From: Nitrospirales bacterium
GTDB taxonomy: Bacteria > Nitrospirota > Nitrospiria > Nitrospirales > UBA8639
Direction: 5' to 3'
Assembly (NCBI GenBank): GCA_029261305.1
Contig: JAJDBO010000363.1
Span: 1 to 19,731 of the forward strand
Length of the DNA stretch: 19,731 nt
Shown here: positions 7,836 through 16,120 of the stretch, one piece after another
Layout of the letters: each line of letters starts with the position of its first letter
How positions within the stretch are numbered: the stretch's first letter is position 1
Program-made: the position numbers and the translations under genes
The notes under the pieces: generated by a model
What the model saw: only the letters and a program-made list of their open reading frames with translations
What the model was told of the DNA's origin: nothing
Databases searched by the model: none

Positions 7836-8201
7836 TTATTGAGTGAGAATAGTAAATCGAATTGAGCCTTCGGTCACATGACCATCAGTCGCCAAGACCT
7901 GATAACGCACGTGGTAGACACCAGGGGGCAACGGAGGAACTGTGGCCACGATACGTTCAACCGTGGACTCCTTCGTGATAGTCAAAGTGTACGTGTTCTG
8001 TGTCAGATCAACCAAGGACACTTGTGTGATTGAAGGCTCAAGCGCGGCATTAAAACGTAGCGATATGAGCAATGGGGATTCCTTAAGAATGGCTCCATGA
8101 GGAGGGAAAGACTCTATGAGCACTCCGTGTCCCCATGAGAGTCCAAAGAACCCCAACACCAAGCCAACACTTATGACACATGAGAGAAAGGGGTTTTTCA
8201 T
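7836..8201 (-). CDS. copC: Periplasmic copper-binding protein CopC
   Basis: This 121-residue protein has a signal peptide (1-24) and a small beta-sandwich of the CopC family. Cleavage after SWG would leave His25 as the mature N-terminus, and TDGH near the C-terminus supplies Asp106 and His108. These three match the Cu(II) site known from CopC proteins (His1, Asp83, His85 in the well-studied form). Apart from the initiator there is no methionine at all, so the Met-rich Cu(I) site of the classic two-site proteins is absent. It is therefore a Cu(II)-only type CopC. The start ATG has GGGTGA close upstream. It is the first gene of the copC-copD pair and diverges from the protease gene across a 242-base gap that should hold both promoters. 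Confidence 0.88.
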   Translation of the reverse strand: MKNPFLSCVISVGLVLGFFGLSWGHGVLIESFPPHGAILKESPLLISLRFNAALEPSITQVSLVDLTQNTYTLTITKESTVERIVATVPPLPPGVYHVRYQVLATDGHVTEGSIRFTILTQ

Positions 8202-8443
8202 GGATCACCCATACACACACTTTTCATGGGATATTGTTTCTGGGATAAAACGGATGGCCGACAAACAAATTCATGGGAAAGTGCCCTCACCACCAATCTA
8301 GGTAGAAGTTTTGGCGAAGACTACTGAACCGTTCCTATAGAATACAAGTCCTTTACAAATTTATTGCCGATCCTCATATTCCCTATACAATGTGAGAACA
8401 TTTCAAAAAATTACTGTCCATGCCTTTTTCAAAGGGGTGAATA

Positions 8444-9460
8444 ATGCATGAAAGAAACCAATCATCGGCTACTGTCGCCCTCGCAGCCGCTCTCATCAGC
8501 TTCTTCCCCACCATGGCTCTGTCTTCAGAGGCGTCCTTGTTATCCACGGCCGCCGAAAAGGCTAAACAAGCTACAATTGGGATCTTAAGCCCCATCAATG
8601 AACGCGCCACCATGTCGGGAACGGCCGCCTTTTCCGTCAGAGGGTCAGGTACACACATTGGTGACGGTTATATCCTCACCGCACGACATGCTATTGAATA
8701 TCAAGCAGGTGGAAAAAATATTCCACAAGAAACGATTCAGGTGATAACAGGGGATTTACACGAACTGTCAGCCAAGTTTGTTGGGATCAACGACTTTCTT
8801 GATATTGCCGTGTATCACATTCCGAAGTCTATTCTCATTGACTCATTAGATCAGGCAACTTTTTCCAAAACCGAATCTCTTTCGGGGGATGAAGTCTTTA
8901 CGGTTGGGTATCCGTTAGGGTGGGGCCCAGCTCTGAGCTTTGGCCATGTGGGAAACCCGAATACTTTTCTGGCTACCATTCAATCACGTCTTTTGCAGGT
9001 TGACCTTTCAGCCTGTAGTGGTAATTCCGGTGGCGGTTTGTTCAATAGGCAAGGTGAAATCGTTGGGGTTGTACATGCCATTATTCAAACCGAAACAGCT
9101 CAAGGGGAACGTCGTTGCAGTCGATTTGCCTTTGCAGTTCCCGGTTTGGTCGTAAAGAATATCGTTCAATCTCTTATCTCAGGCACACAACATAAATTTT
9201 CAAAACTGGGCATCATACTCACGGTCATTAAATACGATAATCGCTGGGCCATCGCAGTGAAAAAAGCTACCGGACCTGCCCAACAGGCCGGCTTTAAAAA
9301 GGGTGATATTGTGTTGGCGATTGATGACCATGCGATTCACACCTCAGCACAGCTTAAAAACTATCTGATCGAACACACCCACCCAGGACAACGCGTAGAC
9401 ATTACCATTCTCCGGCAAAATATACCTCGGAAGTTACCCGTCATATTAGGGGAATCATAA
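8444..9460 (+). CDS. Exported trypsin-like serine protease with PDZ domain (DegP/HtrA-like)
   Basis: This is a 338-residue periplasmic serine protease. Residues 1-29 are a signal peptide. The chymotrypsin-fold domain spans about 40-245 with the triad His82 (LTARHAIEY), Asp120 (FLDIAVYHI) and Ser195 (CSGNSGGGLF). Asp120 and Ser195 sit in contexts close to HtrA (DxAVxxI, GNSGGxL). A single PDZ domain (about 255-335) includes GPAQQAGFKKGDIVLAIDD, as in DegP/DegS. Two cysteines, 191 just before the catalytic loop and 225, could form a disulfide. With one PDZ domain and no transmembrane anchor after cleavage it is shorter than DegP. A role in handling damaged envelope proteins is inferred. AAGGGGTGA a few bases before the ATG is a good ribosome binding site. 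Confidence 0.85.
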   Translation: MHERNQSSATVALAAALISFFPTMALSSEASLLSTAAEKAKQATIGILSPINERATMSGTAAFSVRGSGTHIGDGYILTARHAIEYQAGGKNIPQETIQVITGDLHELSAKFVGINDFLDIAVYHIPKSILIDSLDQATFSKTESLSGDEVFTVGYPLGWGPALSFGHVGNPNTFLATIQSRLLQVDLSACSGNSGGGLFNRQGEIVGVVHAIIQTETAQGERRCSRFAFAVPGLVVKNIVQSLISGTQHKFSKLGIILTVIKYDNRWAIAVKKATGPAQQAGFKKGDIVLAIDDHAIHTSAQLKNYLIEHTHPGQRVDITILRQNIPRKLPVILGES

Positions 9461-9636
9461 ACCCACACTTCCAATGAATGTACCTGCCCCATCTCTCCGC
9501 TCATCTATGCGGTACAACGGAGTGAAACACAACAAAGAAACGCCATTCACCAGAAACTCTTTTTAATAACATACAACGCACCTCTTCCCTAAGTATGACT
9601 AGTACCCCCTTCTCCCTAGGTCCATCTGAATCCTCC

Positions 9637-9665
9637 TAAAGTAAATCGCATAACTATCCGATTTT
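9637..9665 (+). promoter_or_regulatory. Candidate sigma-28 (FliA)-like promoter before the HDOD gene
   Basis: TAAAGTAA at 9637-9644 and TCCGATTT at 9657-9664 resemble the sigma-28 consensus TAAAGTTT-N11-GCCGATAA. Spacing is one base longer than ideal and the -10 box is imperfect. Transcription would start about 70 bases before the ATG. Confidence 0.25.
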
Positions 9666-9740
9666 ATTAAGGAAAAGAAAAATTTTCACAGAGAATCCTG
9701 ATAGATATTAGGAACCCTAAACCAGTCTCTCTTAACTCCT

Positions 9741-11327
9741 ATGCCTGCAACAATTTCACATGGACTTCCCCCACGGATTGAGGAGCTTCTCTCTACCACC
9801 GGAGAAGATCTCCCAATCCTACGTCAGTCTTGCAAAAGTATTCTCGATTGTACCGACAGCGACAATTCAAGCGCGAATGATGTGAGCGAAGTGGTCATGC
9901 GCGACCAGGCGTTAATGACGAGAGTCATCAAACTGGCGAACAGCGTAGTCTATGCCACCATGAATTCTGTGACCACGGCTTTTCAAGCTGTCAGGATCGT
10001 CGGATTCGACGTCATTCGTGCCATCGCCATTGGTGCAGAACTCATTGAACAAGCTGATGAACGAGGGGGAAATTCTAATGAATTAAAACGGCTCCTGGCT
10101 CAAGCGCTCGTATCCGCCACCGCCGCTATGGAACTTGGGGAAGTCAGCCGACATCACAAAAACGGTAACCTCTTTACCAGCACCATGCTGTACACCTTAG
10201 GTGACTTGGTACTCGCACATTACGTTCCTGACGTGTACCACCGCTTAGAAGTCGCGCGACAAACAGACCCCGCGAATGTCCACGCCCTTGAGATCGAATT
10301 GCTTGGAGTACCTCTCAAAATTTTTGCGACCATGATTGCCAAGGAATGGGGGCTCCCTTCACATATCTCCCAAGTCATTAAAGCAAACCCTCATCTTGAT
10401 GGAAAAATATGGGAGCACCCTCAAGACAAACTTGTGGGGATTGTGTATTCCGCCAATGAATTAGGCCGATGCTTCTTGTCCTCGCCTTCTGCCTTTAACC
10501 AATTGTCCATGCGAAAACTTATTGAAAAAATTCCTCAATCGCTGGCCATTCATCCTCGACATATGAAACCCATCATACTCAATACCTTTACCAAAGCGGC
10601 CCAATTTGCCCATGCCGTGAATATTGATCAACAATACTTTCTTCCCAATACCCAATGGGCGTTACTCCCGGCTCCAAACCCCTACCAAGGATTGATGGCA
10701 GCCATTGCCAAAACCGCAAAAGCAAGCAAACCGAAGGGGGCAAAATTTAAGGCTCCCACTATCGGTAAAAACAACGATTTATATTCTGAGGAGCCCCCGC
10801 CACCAACGGCACAAGACCCATTTACCTGGTTACAAGAGTTTAGTCTCAAGGCCCTCACCACTGGAGATGCCAATCGCATTCTCCATCTTGGGGCGGAAGG
10901 ATTACATTTGGCGGGTCAGTTTGAACGGGTCGTGCTCATTCTGCTATCCCCAGAAACAGGCATGCTGGAACCTCGTTCTGGTTTTGGCCCCAAGGTCAAA
11001 GAAAAATTCTCTCTCTTTCGTTGCCCTATGAATAGCGATCATCTTTTTGCAGCGGCATGTCAACGATACGAACCAATGAAGGTGAACAACTTACAAGCCG
11101 AAGTTCAAATGGGAAGACTTTCAACAGAATTTCTTCAACAATGGGGAAAGAGCCCCTGTCTATTGGGATCGTTAATGGCCAAGACCAAACCCGTTGGAGT
11201 CATCCTAGCTGATCGCGGAATCACCCATACACCAATCACCGAAAATGACTATTCCACGTTCATGATGGTCCTGGCGCAAATCAACATGAACTTATCTCGA
11301 CTGGCCACGACACCCGCTTCCCTCTGA
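9741..11327 (+). CDS. HDOD-domain signalling protein with C-terminal GAF-like domain
   Basis: This is a 528-residue cytoplasmic regulator. The N-terminal half (about 12-220) is an HDOD domain, an HD-related helical fold without the catalytic His-Asp pair. Typical elements are ILRQSCKSIL, the MRDQALMTRVIKLANS segment and the FQAVRIVGFDVIRAIAIG block. A linker rich in Lys, Pro and Ser at about 325-355 leads to a GAF-like domain (about 360-520) with LQEFSLKALTTGDANRIL at its start and a GVILADRG strand near its end. HDOD proteins often act in c-di-GMP, motility or stress signalling, but the specific input is not evident. The ATG has no clear Shine-Dalgarno sequence. The 280 bases upstream hold no gene and may carry a FliA-like promoter. 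Confidence 0.82.
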   Translation: MPATISHGLPPRIEELLSTTGEDLPILRQSCKSILDCTDSDNSSANDVSEVVMRDQALMTRVIKLANSVVYATMNSVTTAFQAVRIVGFDVIRAIAIGAELIEQADERGGNSNELKRLLAQALVSATAAMELGEVSRHHKNGNLFTSTMLYTLGDLVLAHYVPDVYHRLEVARQTDPANVHALEIELLGVPLKIFATMIAKEWGLPSHISQVIKANPHLDGKIWEHPQDKLVGIVYSANELGRCFLSSPSAFNQLSMRKLIEKIPQSLAIHPRHMKPIILNTFTKAAQFAHAVNIDQQYFLPNTQWALLPAPNPYQGLMAAIAKTAKASKPKGAKFKAPTIGKNNDLYSEEPPPPTAQDPFTWLQEFSLKALTTGDANRILHLGAEGLHLAGQFERVVLILLSPETGMLEPRSGFGPKVKEKFSLFRCPMNSDHLFAAACQRYEPMKVNNLQAEVQMGRLSTEFLQQWGKSPCLLGSLMAKTKPVGVILADRGITHTPITENDYSTFMMVLAQINMNLSRLATTPASL

Positions 11328-11443
11328 CCAGCCTCCGACATTCCAGTTTCACTACCTCGTGAATCCCATTTCATATTTGGTTGCACTCACAAGTATCAAT
11401 TGCTACCGTTTGCTCCTCACTGCATCACCCAACTGGAAACACC

Positions 11444-12283
11444 ATGGAACAACGCTTCGTTCTCGTCACCGGGGCCTCTACAGGCATTGGAAGAGCCTGT
11501 GCATTGCACCTTGACCAAGAGGGATTCACGGTATTCGCCACGGTGCGAAAGACTTTGGATGGAGAGGCATTACAAGCTCAGAGTTCGAAATCGCTTATCC
11601 CCATTCTCCTCGACGTCACCCAGCAAGATTCTATCAGGAATGCGATTCAACACATTGAGACCCACACCAGTCATCGACTGTATGGTTTAGTGAATAACGC
11701 AGGGATTGCTCCCAGCGGGCCATTGGAATGCTTACCCCCCGATTCGATTCGAGAAATTTTTGATATCAATGTCCTTGGATTAATATTCATGATTCAAGCA
11801 TGCCTTCCAATGCTTAAACAGACCAGAGGGCGAATCGTCAATATCGGTTCATCCTCTGGCCTTGTAGCCATGCCCATGATGAGTACCTATTCCGCCACGA
11901 AATTCGGGGTGAAAGCTATTTCAGAGTCCTTAAGACTCGAGCTCAAACCCTTTGGCATCATGGTTTCCTTGATTGCCCCAGGAAAGATTCAAAGTGAAAT
12001 TTGGGAAAAGGCTCACGCCCAAGGGGTACGATTACGGCATACGGAAAACACAAAAACCTTAGCCCCATACCAACCATTCTTCACCTATTTTGAGAATATT
12101 TTCGAACAAACTACACACTTCCCAACTGCCGAAAAAGTAGCCAAGGCTGTTCAGCACGCCCTTGAAGCCCCCAATCCTCGGCCAGAATATTTGGTTGGCT
12201 CTGATGCTCTTGGTGCGGCCATCCTGTCCTATTTCCCAGCAAATCTACGAGACTGGGTTATTGGAAAATCTTTCAAACTCTAA
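11444..12283 (+). CDS. Short-chain dehydrogenase/reductase (SDR family)
   Basis: This is a 279-residue classical SDR oxidoreductase using NAD(P)H. The cofactor loop TGASTGIG is at 9-16, LLDVT near 55-59, NNAG at 84-87, and the catalytic YSATK supplies Tyr149 and Lys153. A serine at about 136 (IGSSSG) completes the triad. The Arg after GIG and in TVRK could favour NADP, but this is weak. It resembles the retinol or 17-beta-hydroxysteroid dehydrogenase-like branch, whose bacterial substrates are mostly unknown. The frame extends upstream to a TTG at 11381. I chose the ATG at 11444 because it begins directly at the first beta-strand and has GGAA upstream, whereas the extra 21 residues look non-coding. 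No partner enzyme gene is adjacent. Confidence 0.88.
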   Translation: MEQRFVLVTGASTGIGRACALHLDQEGFTVFATVRKTLDGEALQAQSSKSLIPILLDVTQQDSIRNAIQHIETHTSHRLYGLVNNAGIAPSGPLECLPPDSIREIFDINVLGLIFMIQACLPMLKQTRGRIVNIGSSSGLVAMPMMSTYSATKFGVKAISESLRLELKPFGIMVSLIAPGKIQSEIWEKAHAQGVRLRHTENTKTLAPYQPFFTYFENIFEQTTHFPTAEKVAKAVQHALEAPNPRPEYLVGSDALGAAILSYFPANLRDWVIGKSFKL

Positions 12284-12365
12284 CAATCTTTAATCATCAC
12301 TTCTCTAGCGTGCGATTAAGTTTCCCCCTTTTCTTGAAACCAGACCACGGCAAGTCACTAATTCG

Positions 12366-12388
12366 TATTGCCATCTATAATGGCAATA
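12366..12388. repeat. Perfect 9-bp inverted repeat, possible operator or hairpin
   Basis: TATTGCCAT at 12366-12374 and ATGGCAATA at 12380-12388 flank a 5-base spacer (CTATA). No T-run follows, so it is a poor intrinsic terminator. It lies between the SDR gene and the SGNH hydrolase gene, about 190 bases upstream of the latter. It could be a regulator binding site. Confidence 0.5.
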
Positions 12389-12468
12389 TCTCAGATTGTA
12401 TGGTCATTTATCTGGGCCCTGAAGTCACACCAGTTATTTTCCGAAAAGGATAAAAGAGGGATACATTC

Positions 12469-12600
12469 GTGAAGGATGGACAATTACCACATCGAATCAC
12501 CTACTGGAATTTCGACACGTACCCTCGAGTCTCGAATGACTCCACCAATTCAACCGACCCGAAAGGAGTTCTGAGGTGCCAAATTTTCCAACTCCATTGA
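12469..12600 (+). CDS. Possible 43-residue small ORF overlapping the next gene's start
   Basis: A GTG-initiated frame of 43 codons runs from 12469 to a TGA at 12598-12600, overlapping the first bases of the SGNH hydrolase gene in another frame. An AGAGGG lies eight bases upstream of the GTG. The product (VKDGQLPHRITYWNFDTYPR then Ser/Asn/Thr-rich) matches nothing I know. It could be a leader peptide, but chance is as likely. Confidence 0.15.
   Translation: MKDGQLPHRITYWNFDTYPRVSNDSTNSTDPKGVLRCQIFQLH
12562..12568 (+). promoter_or_regulatory. Shine-Dalgarno sequence deciding the GTG start at 12576
   Basis: AAAGGAG ends seven bases before the GTG at 12576. It supports that non-ATG start, which also begins a good signal peptide. 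Confidence 0.65.
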
Positions 12601-13979
12601 TTCTTACCTTCGCCCTTCTCACCCTCCCCAGTCCGTGGGTGTTTGCTCAGAACGAATCGACTGACAAGATCACCGTATACACTCGCGTGAACCAACTCGA
12701 AATCAAGGATCAAGGCCGAGGTCCAAAACATCACATTCCTATCACCATTGAAGGTCCCAAAGAATTAAAAGTGGCCTTTCTCGCCAGAGCCACCGGAGGC
12801 ATCTCCAAGGTTCCCCTCAATTTGTTTGATACCACAGTAAGAGACAACACCACAGCAACGGCGTATATGAATGTGGATGAACAATGGCGTCCAATCGTCT
12901 ACCGTGTGGATCGGTTTAGCTACAATTCTTCTAGGAAAAAGACAGTCAAACCCAATGCCATGTTTTCAGGCATACTTTTTCATGGACGCCCTACGCCGGG
13001 AAACAACGGAGTACTCCACATTCAAAATTTTTTGGTGTATCGAGGCGAGGATAGAACTCCTCCCAAAGCTCCAACCAACATTTCTTCAAAACAGACAACT
13101 CAGGGGATCCAGCTTTCTTGGTCTCCAGCCATCGACAATATCGGTACCGCCCTCTACGTCATTAGTCGCGGCAGCGAAAAAGGGGGCTTCACAAAAATTG
13201 CTGAAACATCCCTCCCTGAATATGTTGATCACCCTTCAAGCCCTGGAGGCTATCAATACCGTGTATTGGCCATAGATTTTGAAAACAACATGTCGCCTTG
13301 GTCCAAGCCTACTTCTATGACTGCACGTAGAAGTTTACCTGCTTCGCCTCACTCACAATATGAACGTGATCGGCTGGCGTATAGCCAGCACATTCGGGAC
13401 ATTTATCAAAGTGGGAACGGAAAAGTTCGGAAGGGATCAATCCTGCAATTTGGTGACAGCCTCACGGGGGCCCATTTATATCGAGTAGCCGCGGAGTCGG
13501 CACTAGGACGGTACACGATTGAAGCTCGTGGACGGGCTGGGTGGAAAACCTCAAAGGGCAGAGAAATAATTGACAGTGACTTGAAACAGGTGAATCCCGA
13601 ATTTTGTTTTATCCTGTATGGTACTAATAACCGAAAGAACTCATCGAGAATTGAACAAGCCATGGAAGACTTACTCAACATGGCCCAGGCCTGTGCATCT
13701 CATGGAGCGGTACCTATTATTGCCACCATTCCCCCTTCGTTTAAAAAACGTTCACGGGGAGAAGAGGGAAACTTTAACGAAGCTTTAGTTGAAACCTGCA
13801 GAGAGCACCACATTCCCATTGCCTATCTCTATGAAGAAATACAAGCTCAGTCCGACCCAAGAAGCTTCTTTGTTCGTGATGGGATCCATTGGCATAAGAA
13901 GGCCTTCCCCTTGACTGGCAAGGTCTGGGCACAGGCAATGAACCAAGTGATGTTTGCACTCCTGGATCGTCCCGATTAA
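12576..13979 (+). CDS. Exported SGNH/GDSL hydrolase with fibronectin type III domain
   Basis: This is a 467-residue secreted esterase-type protein. Residues 1-25 are a signal peptide cut near VFAQ. A beta-rich N-terminal module (about 30-158) ends in HIQNFLVYRGEDRTPP and resembles carbohydrate-binding-type jelly rolls, though I cannot name its family. A fibronectin type III domain follows (about 163-250), with the LSWSPAIDNIG and GYQYRVLAID strands. The C-terminal SGNH domain (about 285-460) has block I GDSLT (Ser295), block II glycine near 322 (RAGW), block III GTNN (Asn351), and block V DGIHW (Asp435, His438). All catalytic positions are present. Such enzymes remove acyl or acetyl groups from polysaccharides or lipids, and with the two accessory modules a cell-surface carbohydrate substrate is likely. 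GTG is the start, with AAAGGAG seven bases before. Confidence 0.85.
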   Translation: MPNFPTPLILTFALLTLPSPWVFAQNESTDKITVYTRVNQLEIKDQGRGPKHHIPITIEGPKELKVAFLARATGGISKVPLNLFDTTVRDNTTATAYMNVDEQWRPIVYRVDRFSYNSSRKKTVKPNAMFSGILFHGRPTPGNNGVLHIQNFLVYRGEDRTPPKAPTNISSKQTTQGIQLSWSPAIDNIGTALYVISRGSEKGGFTKIAETSLPEYVDHPSSPGGYQYRVLAIDFENNMSPWSKPTSMTARRSLPASPHSQYERDRLAYSQHIRDIYQSGNGKVRKGSILQFGDSLTGAHLYRVAAESALGRYTIEARGRAGWKTSKGREIIDSDLKQVNPEFCFILYGTNNRKNSSRIEQAMEDLLNMAQACASHGAVPIIATIPPSFKKRSRGEEGNFNEALVETCREHHIPIAYLYEEIQAQSDPRSFFVRDGIHWHKKAFPLTGKVWAQAMNQVMFALLDRPD

Positions 13980-14078
13980 GACTATTGACCTTCAGGAACC
14001 TATTTTCGGAATCAACAAACCCTTCATCCCAGCTTTTTGAAACCATGAGGGGACTACTTGTTCAGCAAGACTCAGTGC

Positions 14079-14531
14079 TTAGCGCATCTGATTATTATTC
14101 GGAATATACTCATCAACACGGTCAATAAACCACAGACCTTCTTCGCCCTTCAACAGGGAATACAATTCATCCTTCACGGCCGAGCCCATCCAAGACGAGA
14201 TGGGCACCCGAAGGATGACGCGAGCTTCGTTACCCTGAATGTTTTCGTACAGGATACGTCCCTGACCATATTTCATTTTCACCCCCTGGAGGATCGGTCC
14301 TTGCCCATCAATCCAATCTTGTCGTGGTATACCTTGACGAAAATTTAAGGTCGTCATATTGGCCGCCCGCTCCAAATTGTCGGGATAAACTGTAAGCCAC
14401 AGCTGCACAACATCCCCAGGCGTTAAGGGTGTCTGCTGAGCCAGAATCTGGCCAGGCCAAAAGAAGACCAGCACAAAACTAAGAATCTTAAACCACTTAA
14501 CACCGTATTCGGTCACTGTGTAGAACTTCAT
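14079..14531 (-). CDS. Exported hypothetical protein, possibly NTF2-like fold
   Basis: I cannot place this 150-residue protein in a named family. It has an N-terminal signal peptide (hydrophobic 16-27, likely cut after ILA at 31). The mature part of about 119 residues has a helix carrying PGDVVQLWLTVYPDN followed by several predicted strands (KYGQGRILYENIQG, EARVILRVPISS, EGLWFIDRVDEY). This helix-then-sheet layout, ending in a strand with a Trp-Phe-Ile pattern, is like periplasmic NTF2/SnoaL-type proteins. It has no cysteines in the mature part. AAGGAG eight bases before the ATG fixes the start. It is convergent with the SGNH hydrolase gene and diverges from the NTF2-like gene at 14733 across 201 bases. 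Confidence 0.65.
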   Translation of the reverse strand: MKFYTVTEYGVKWFKILSFVLVFFWPGQILAQQTPLTPGDVVQLWLTVYPDNLERAANMTTLNFRQGIPRQDWIDGQGPILQGVKMKYGQGRILYENIQGNEARVILRVPISSWMGSAVKDELYSLLKGEEGLWFIDRVDEYIPNNNQMR

Positions 14532-14732
14532 CTTTTTTACTCCTTCTTGAAGTCCATATACTAATTACACACAACATATCCTAACACTCCTCACTGCGAA
14601 AACAACAATCACTTGTGGTTTAGGAATAAAAATGTATTCCGAGTTCCTAGGCAACAACGATCACACCGTATTGAATAAAAGGTCCATGAGCGTTAGGCTT
14701 AGATAAAGTTCACAACATCATGATCATCCATT

Positions 14733-15113
14733 ATGTTTGCACGGGGTGGAACCCCAGACCGAAAAGGTTGGAGAGACTTGAAACCGTTAGAGCTTGCGCT
14801 AACCTATATGCACATTTTTTTCTCAGGAACTGACCTTGATGAATTACATCACATCCTTGATGAAGACTGTACATTTGAAGGTCCTTTCTTCCAGTCGCGG
14901 TCGGCGGAGGAATACATCACGGCACTTAAAACCGATCCCCCCAAAAACTGCTCGTATACGCTTATCGAATCACTTGAGCATGAAGCCACAGCTTGCCTAT
15001 TCTATCAATTTGAAAAACCAGGGCTTGCAACTCCTATGGCTCAACTCTTTGGGATAAGAAACGATAAAATCTATAAGATCATTCTCATCTTTAACACGAC
15101 AGCGTTTACATAA
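14733..15113 (+). CDS. NTF2/SnoaL-like small cytoplasmic protein
   Basis: A 126-residue protein with the pattern of the nuclear transport factor 2-like superfamily. It starts with a helix (LELALTYMHIFFSG) and continues with LDELHHILDEDCTFEGPF, where an Asp-Cys precedes the first strand. Strands ending in KIYKIILIFNT follow. Such proteins are small ligand-binding or enzyme domains, and this one's ligand is unknown. The start is uncertain. The ATG at 14733 has no ribosome binding site and gives a basic 15-residue extension. A TTG at 14778 preceded by GGAG would give the typical NTF2-like N-terminus. The next gene, at 15166, is on the same strand after 52 bases and may be co-transcribed. Confidence 0.65.
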   Translation: MFARGGTPDRKGWRDLKPLELALTYMHIFFSGTDLDELHHILDEDCTFEGPFFQSRSAEEYITALKTDPPKNCSYTLIESLEHEATACLFYQFEKPGLATPMAQLFGIRNDKIYKIILIFNTTAFT

Positions 15114-15165
15114 TTCTCTCTGGGCAGCAAATAGGGAAGAACCATATTAGGACAAAGGAATTCGT

Positions 15166-15459
15166 ATGACCGAGCAAGAGAAACTTATGATTATTATGGC
15201 CCATACTATGGCTCGTCAGGAAAATGACCTTCAATACCTGAAAGCCTTCGTCATGGAAAAACTGAACTTGTCTATCGAGAAACTACAACAGGAGCAAGAA
15301 GCCCTTTGGAACCAGACCAAAAACTTTCGAGTCCATGAAACCCTAAAGAACCTTCAAGGCTTACAACAAAATATGGATACGCTGCCAGAAGGCCTCACCC
15401 TGGATATGTACGTCGATCATCTTCGTTGGCCAAGTGACCCACCTCAAGAAAATCCGTAA
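15166..15459 (+). CDS. Hypothetical coiled-coil protein, 97 aa
   Basis: This is a small, acidic, highly helical protein that I do not recognise. Residues 15-70 are rich in Glu, Gln, Lys and Leu and are likely to form a coiled coil. The C-terminus (LDMYVDHLRWPSDPPQENP) is more ordered-looking and ends in a proline-rich tail. It has no signal peptide, membrane segment or cysteine. AAGGA six bases before the ATG is a good ribosome binding site, which makes it a likely real gene. It follows the NTF2-like gene on the same strand. Confidence 0.6.
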   Translation: MTEQEKLMIIMAHTMARQENDLQYLKAFVMEKLNLSIEKLQQEQEALWNQTKNFRVHETLKNLQGLQQNMDTLPEGLTLDMYVDHLRWPSDPPQENP

Positions 15460-15527
15460 GAATCGATCAACACCTTATCCAAGCATATCTTGGGCCTCGT
15501 GATGATGATTTTAAATTTTCATACCCC

Positions 15528-15845
15528 CTATCGTAATTGTTGTTGCAGCGCTTGCATTTCTGGAACAAGGTCCCCACCACCATTAGAACGACCTGAGGTG
15601 GCCGCTTCGATACCTGCCTTCAACACAGCGTCCGCCTCTTTTTTTCTGCCCAGGCCTGCAAGGGCACGGCCCAACGCAAAATGTGAGGCCACGTGGATGG
15701 GATCTAATTGAACAGCCACACGGAGATGCTCAGCGGCTTCTTCTAAATCACCACCGGTTTGCATAATTTTATCGCCCAAGCCGTACCGGCCTAAAAATCC
15801 GTCAGGTTTCTTAGCCACCATTTCTCGAAATACTTGAATGTCCAT
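15528..15845 (-). CDS. Small TPR-repeat protein
   Basis: This is a 105-residue cytoplasmic protein made of about two to three tetratricopeptide repeats. A repeat at about 19-51 contains LGDKIMQTGGDLEEAAEHLRVAVQLDP in parts, and a second at about 52-85 contains ALGRALAGLGRKKEADAVLKAGI. A low-complexity linker with Gly and Ser (GRSNGGGD) and a short helix (MQALQQQLR) end the protein. TPRs bind other proteins, and the partner is unknown. GGAG five bases before the ATG supports the start. It is convergent with the coiled-coil gene and diverges from the DsrE-type gene across 275 bases. Confidence 0.75.
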   Translation of the reverse strand: MDIQVFREMVAKKPDGFLGRYGLGDKIMQTGGDLEEAAEHLRVAVQLDPIHVASHFALGRALAGLGRKKEADAVLKAGIEAATSGRSNGGGDLVPEMQALQQQLR

Positions 15846-16045
15846 GTACTCTCCAATTTCCTATGAATAAAATTGTTAGGACTTCGGGATCAAACTAACC
15901 CATCAGCCAAATTGAAACGTAATGTTAATTATTTGGGCAAGACGCGATATCATGTTCTTTCCTATTTCCATGAGTCAACGAATCCAGCTACGTAAACCGC
16001 TTGCCAGCCCTTGAGATTAACATTTCCCTCCCTACCTCAATTATC

Positions 16046-16075
16046 TTGACCCGTTCCTTTTCCGAACAGTATAGT
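16046..16075 (+). promoter_or_regulatory. Sigma-70-type promoter of the DsrE-family gene
   Basis: TTGACC (16046-16051) and TATAGT (16070-16075) are separated by 18 bases and each matches five of six consensus bases. Transcription would start near 16082, about 40 bases before the ATG at 16121. This is inside the upstream open frame and so argues for the shorter protein. Confidence 0.6.
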
Positions 16076-16120
16076 CTAGGAGAGTCCCCACTATTTATTT
16101 CTCTTGTCCCAGGTAATATC

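Noticed and set aside
16001..16120. N-terminal extension of the DsrE-family protein
   Set aside because: A good sigma-70 promoter lies inside it and the 40 residues have no family character.
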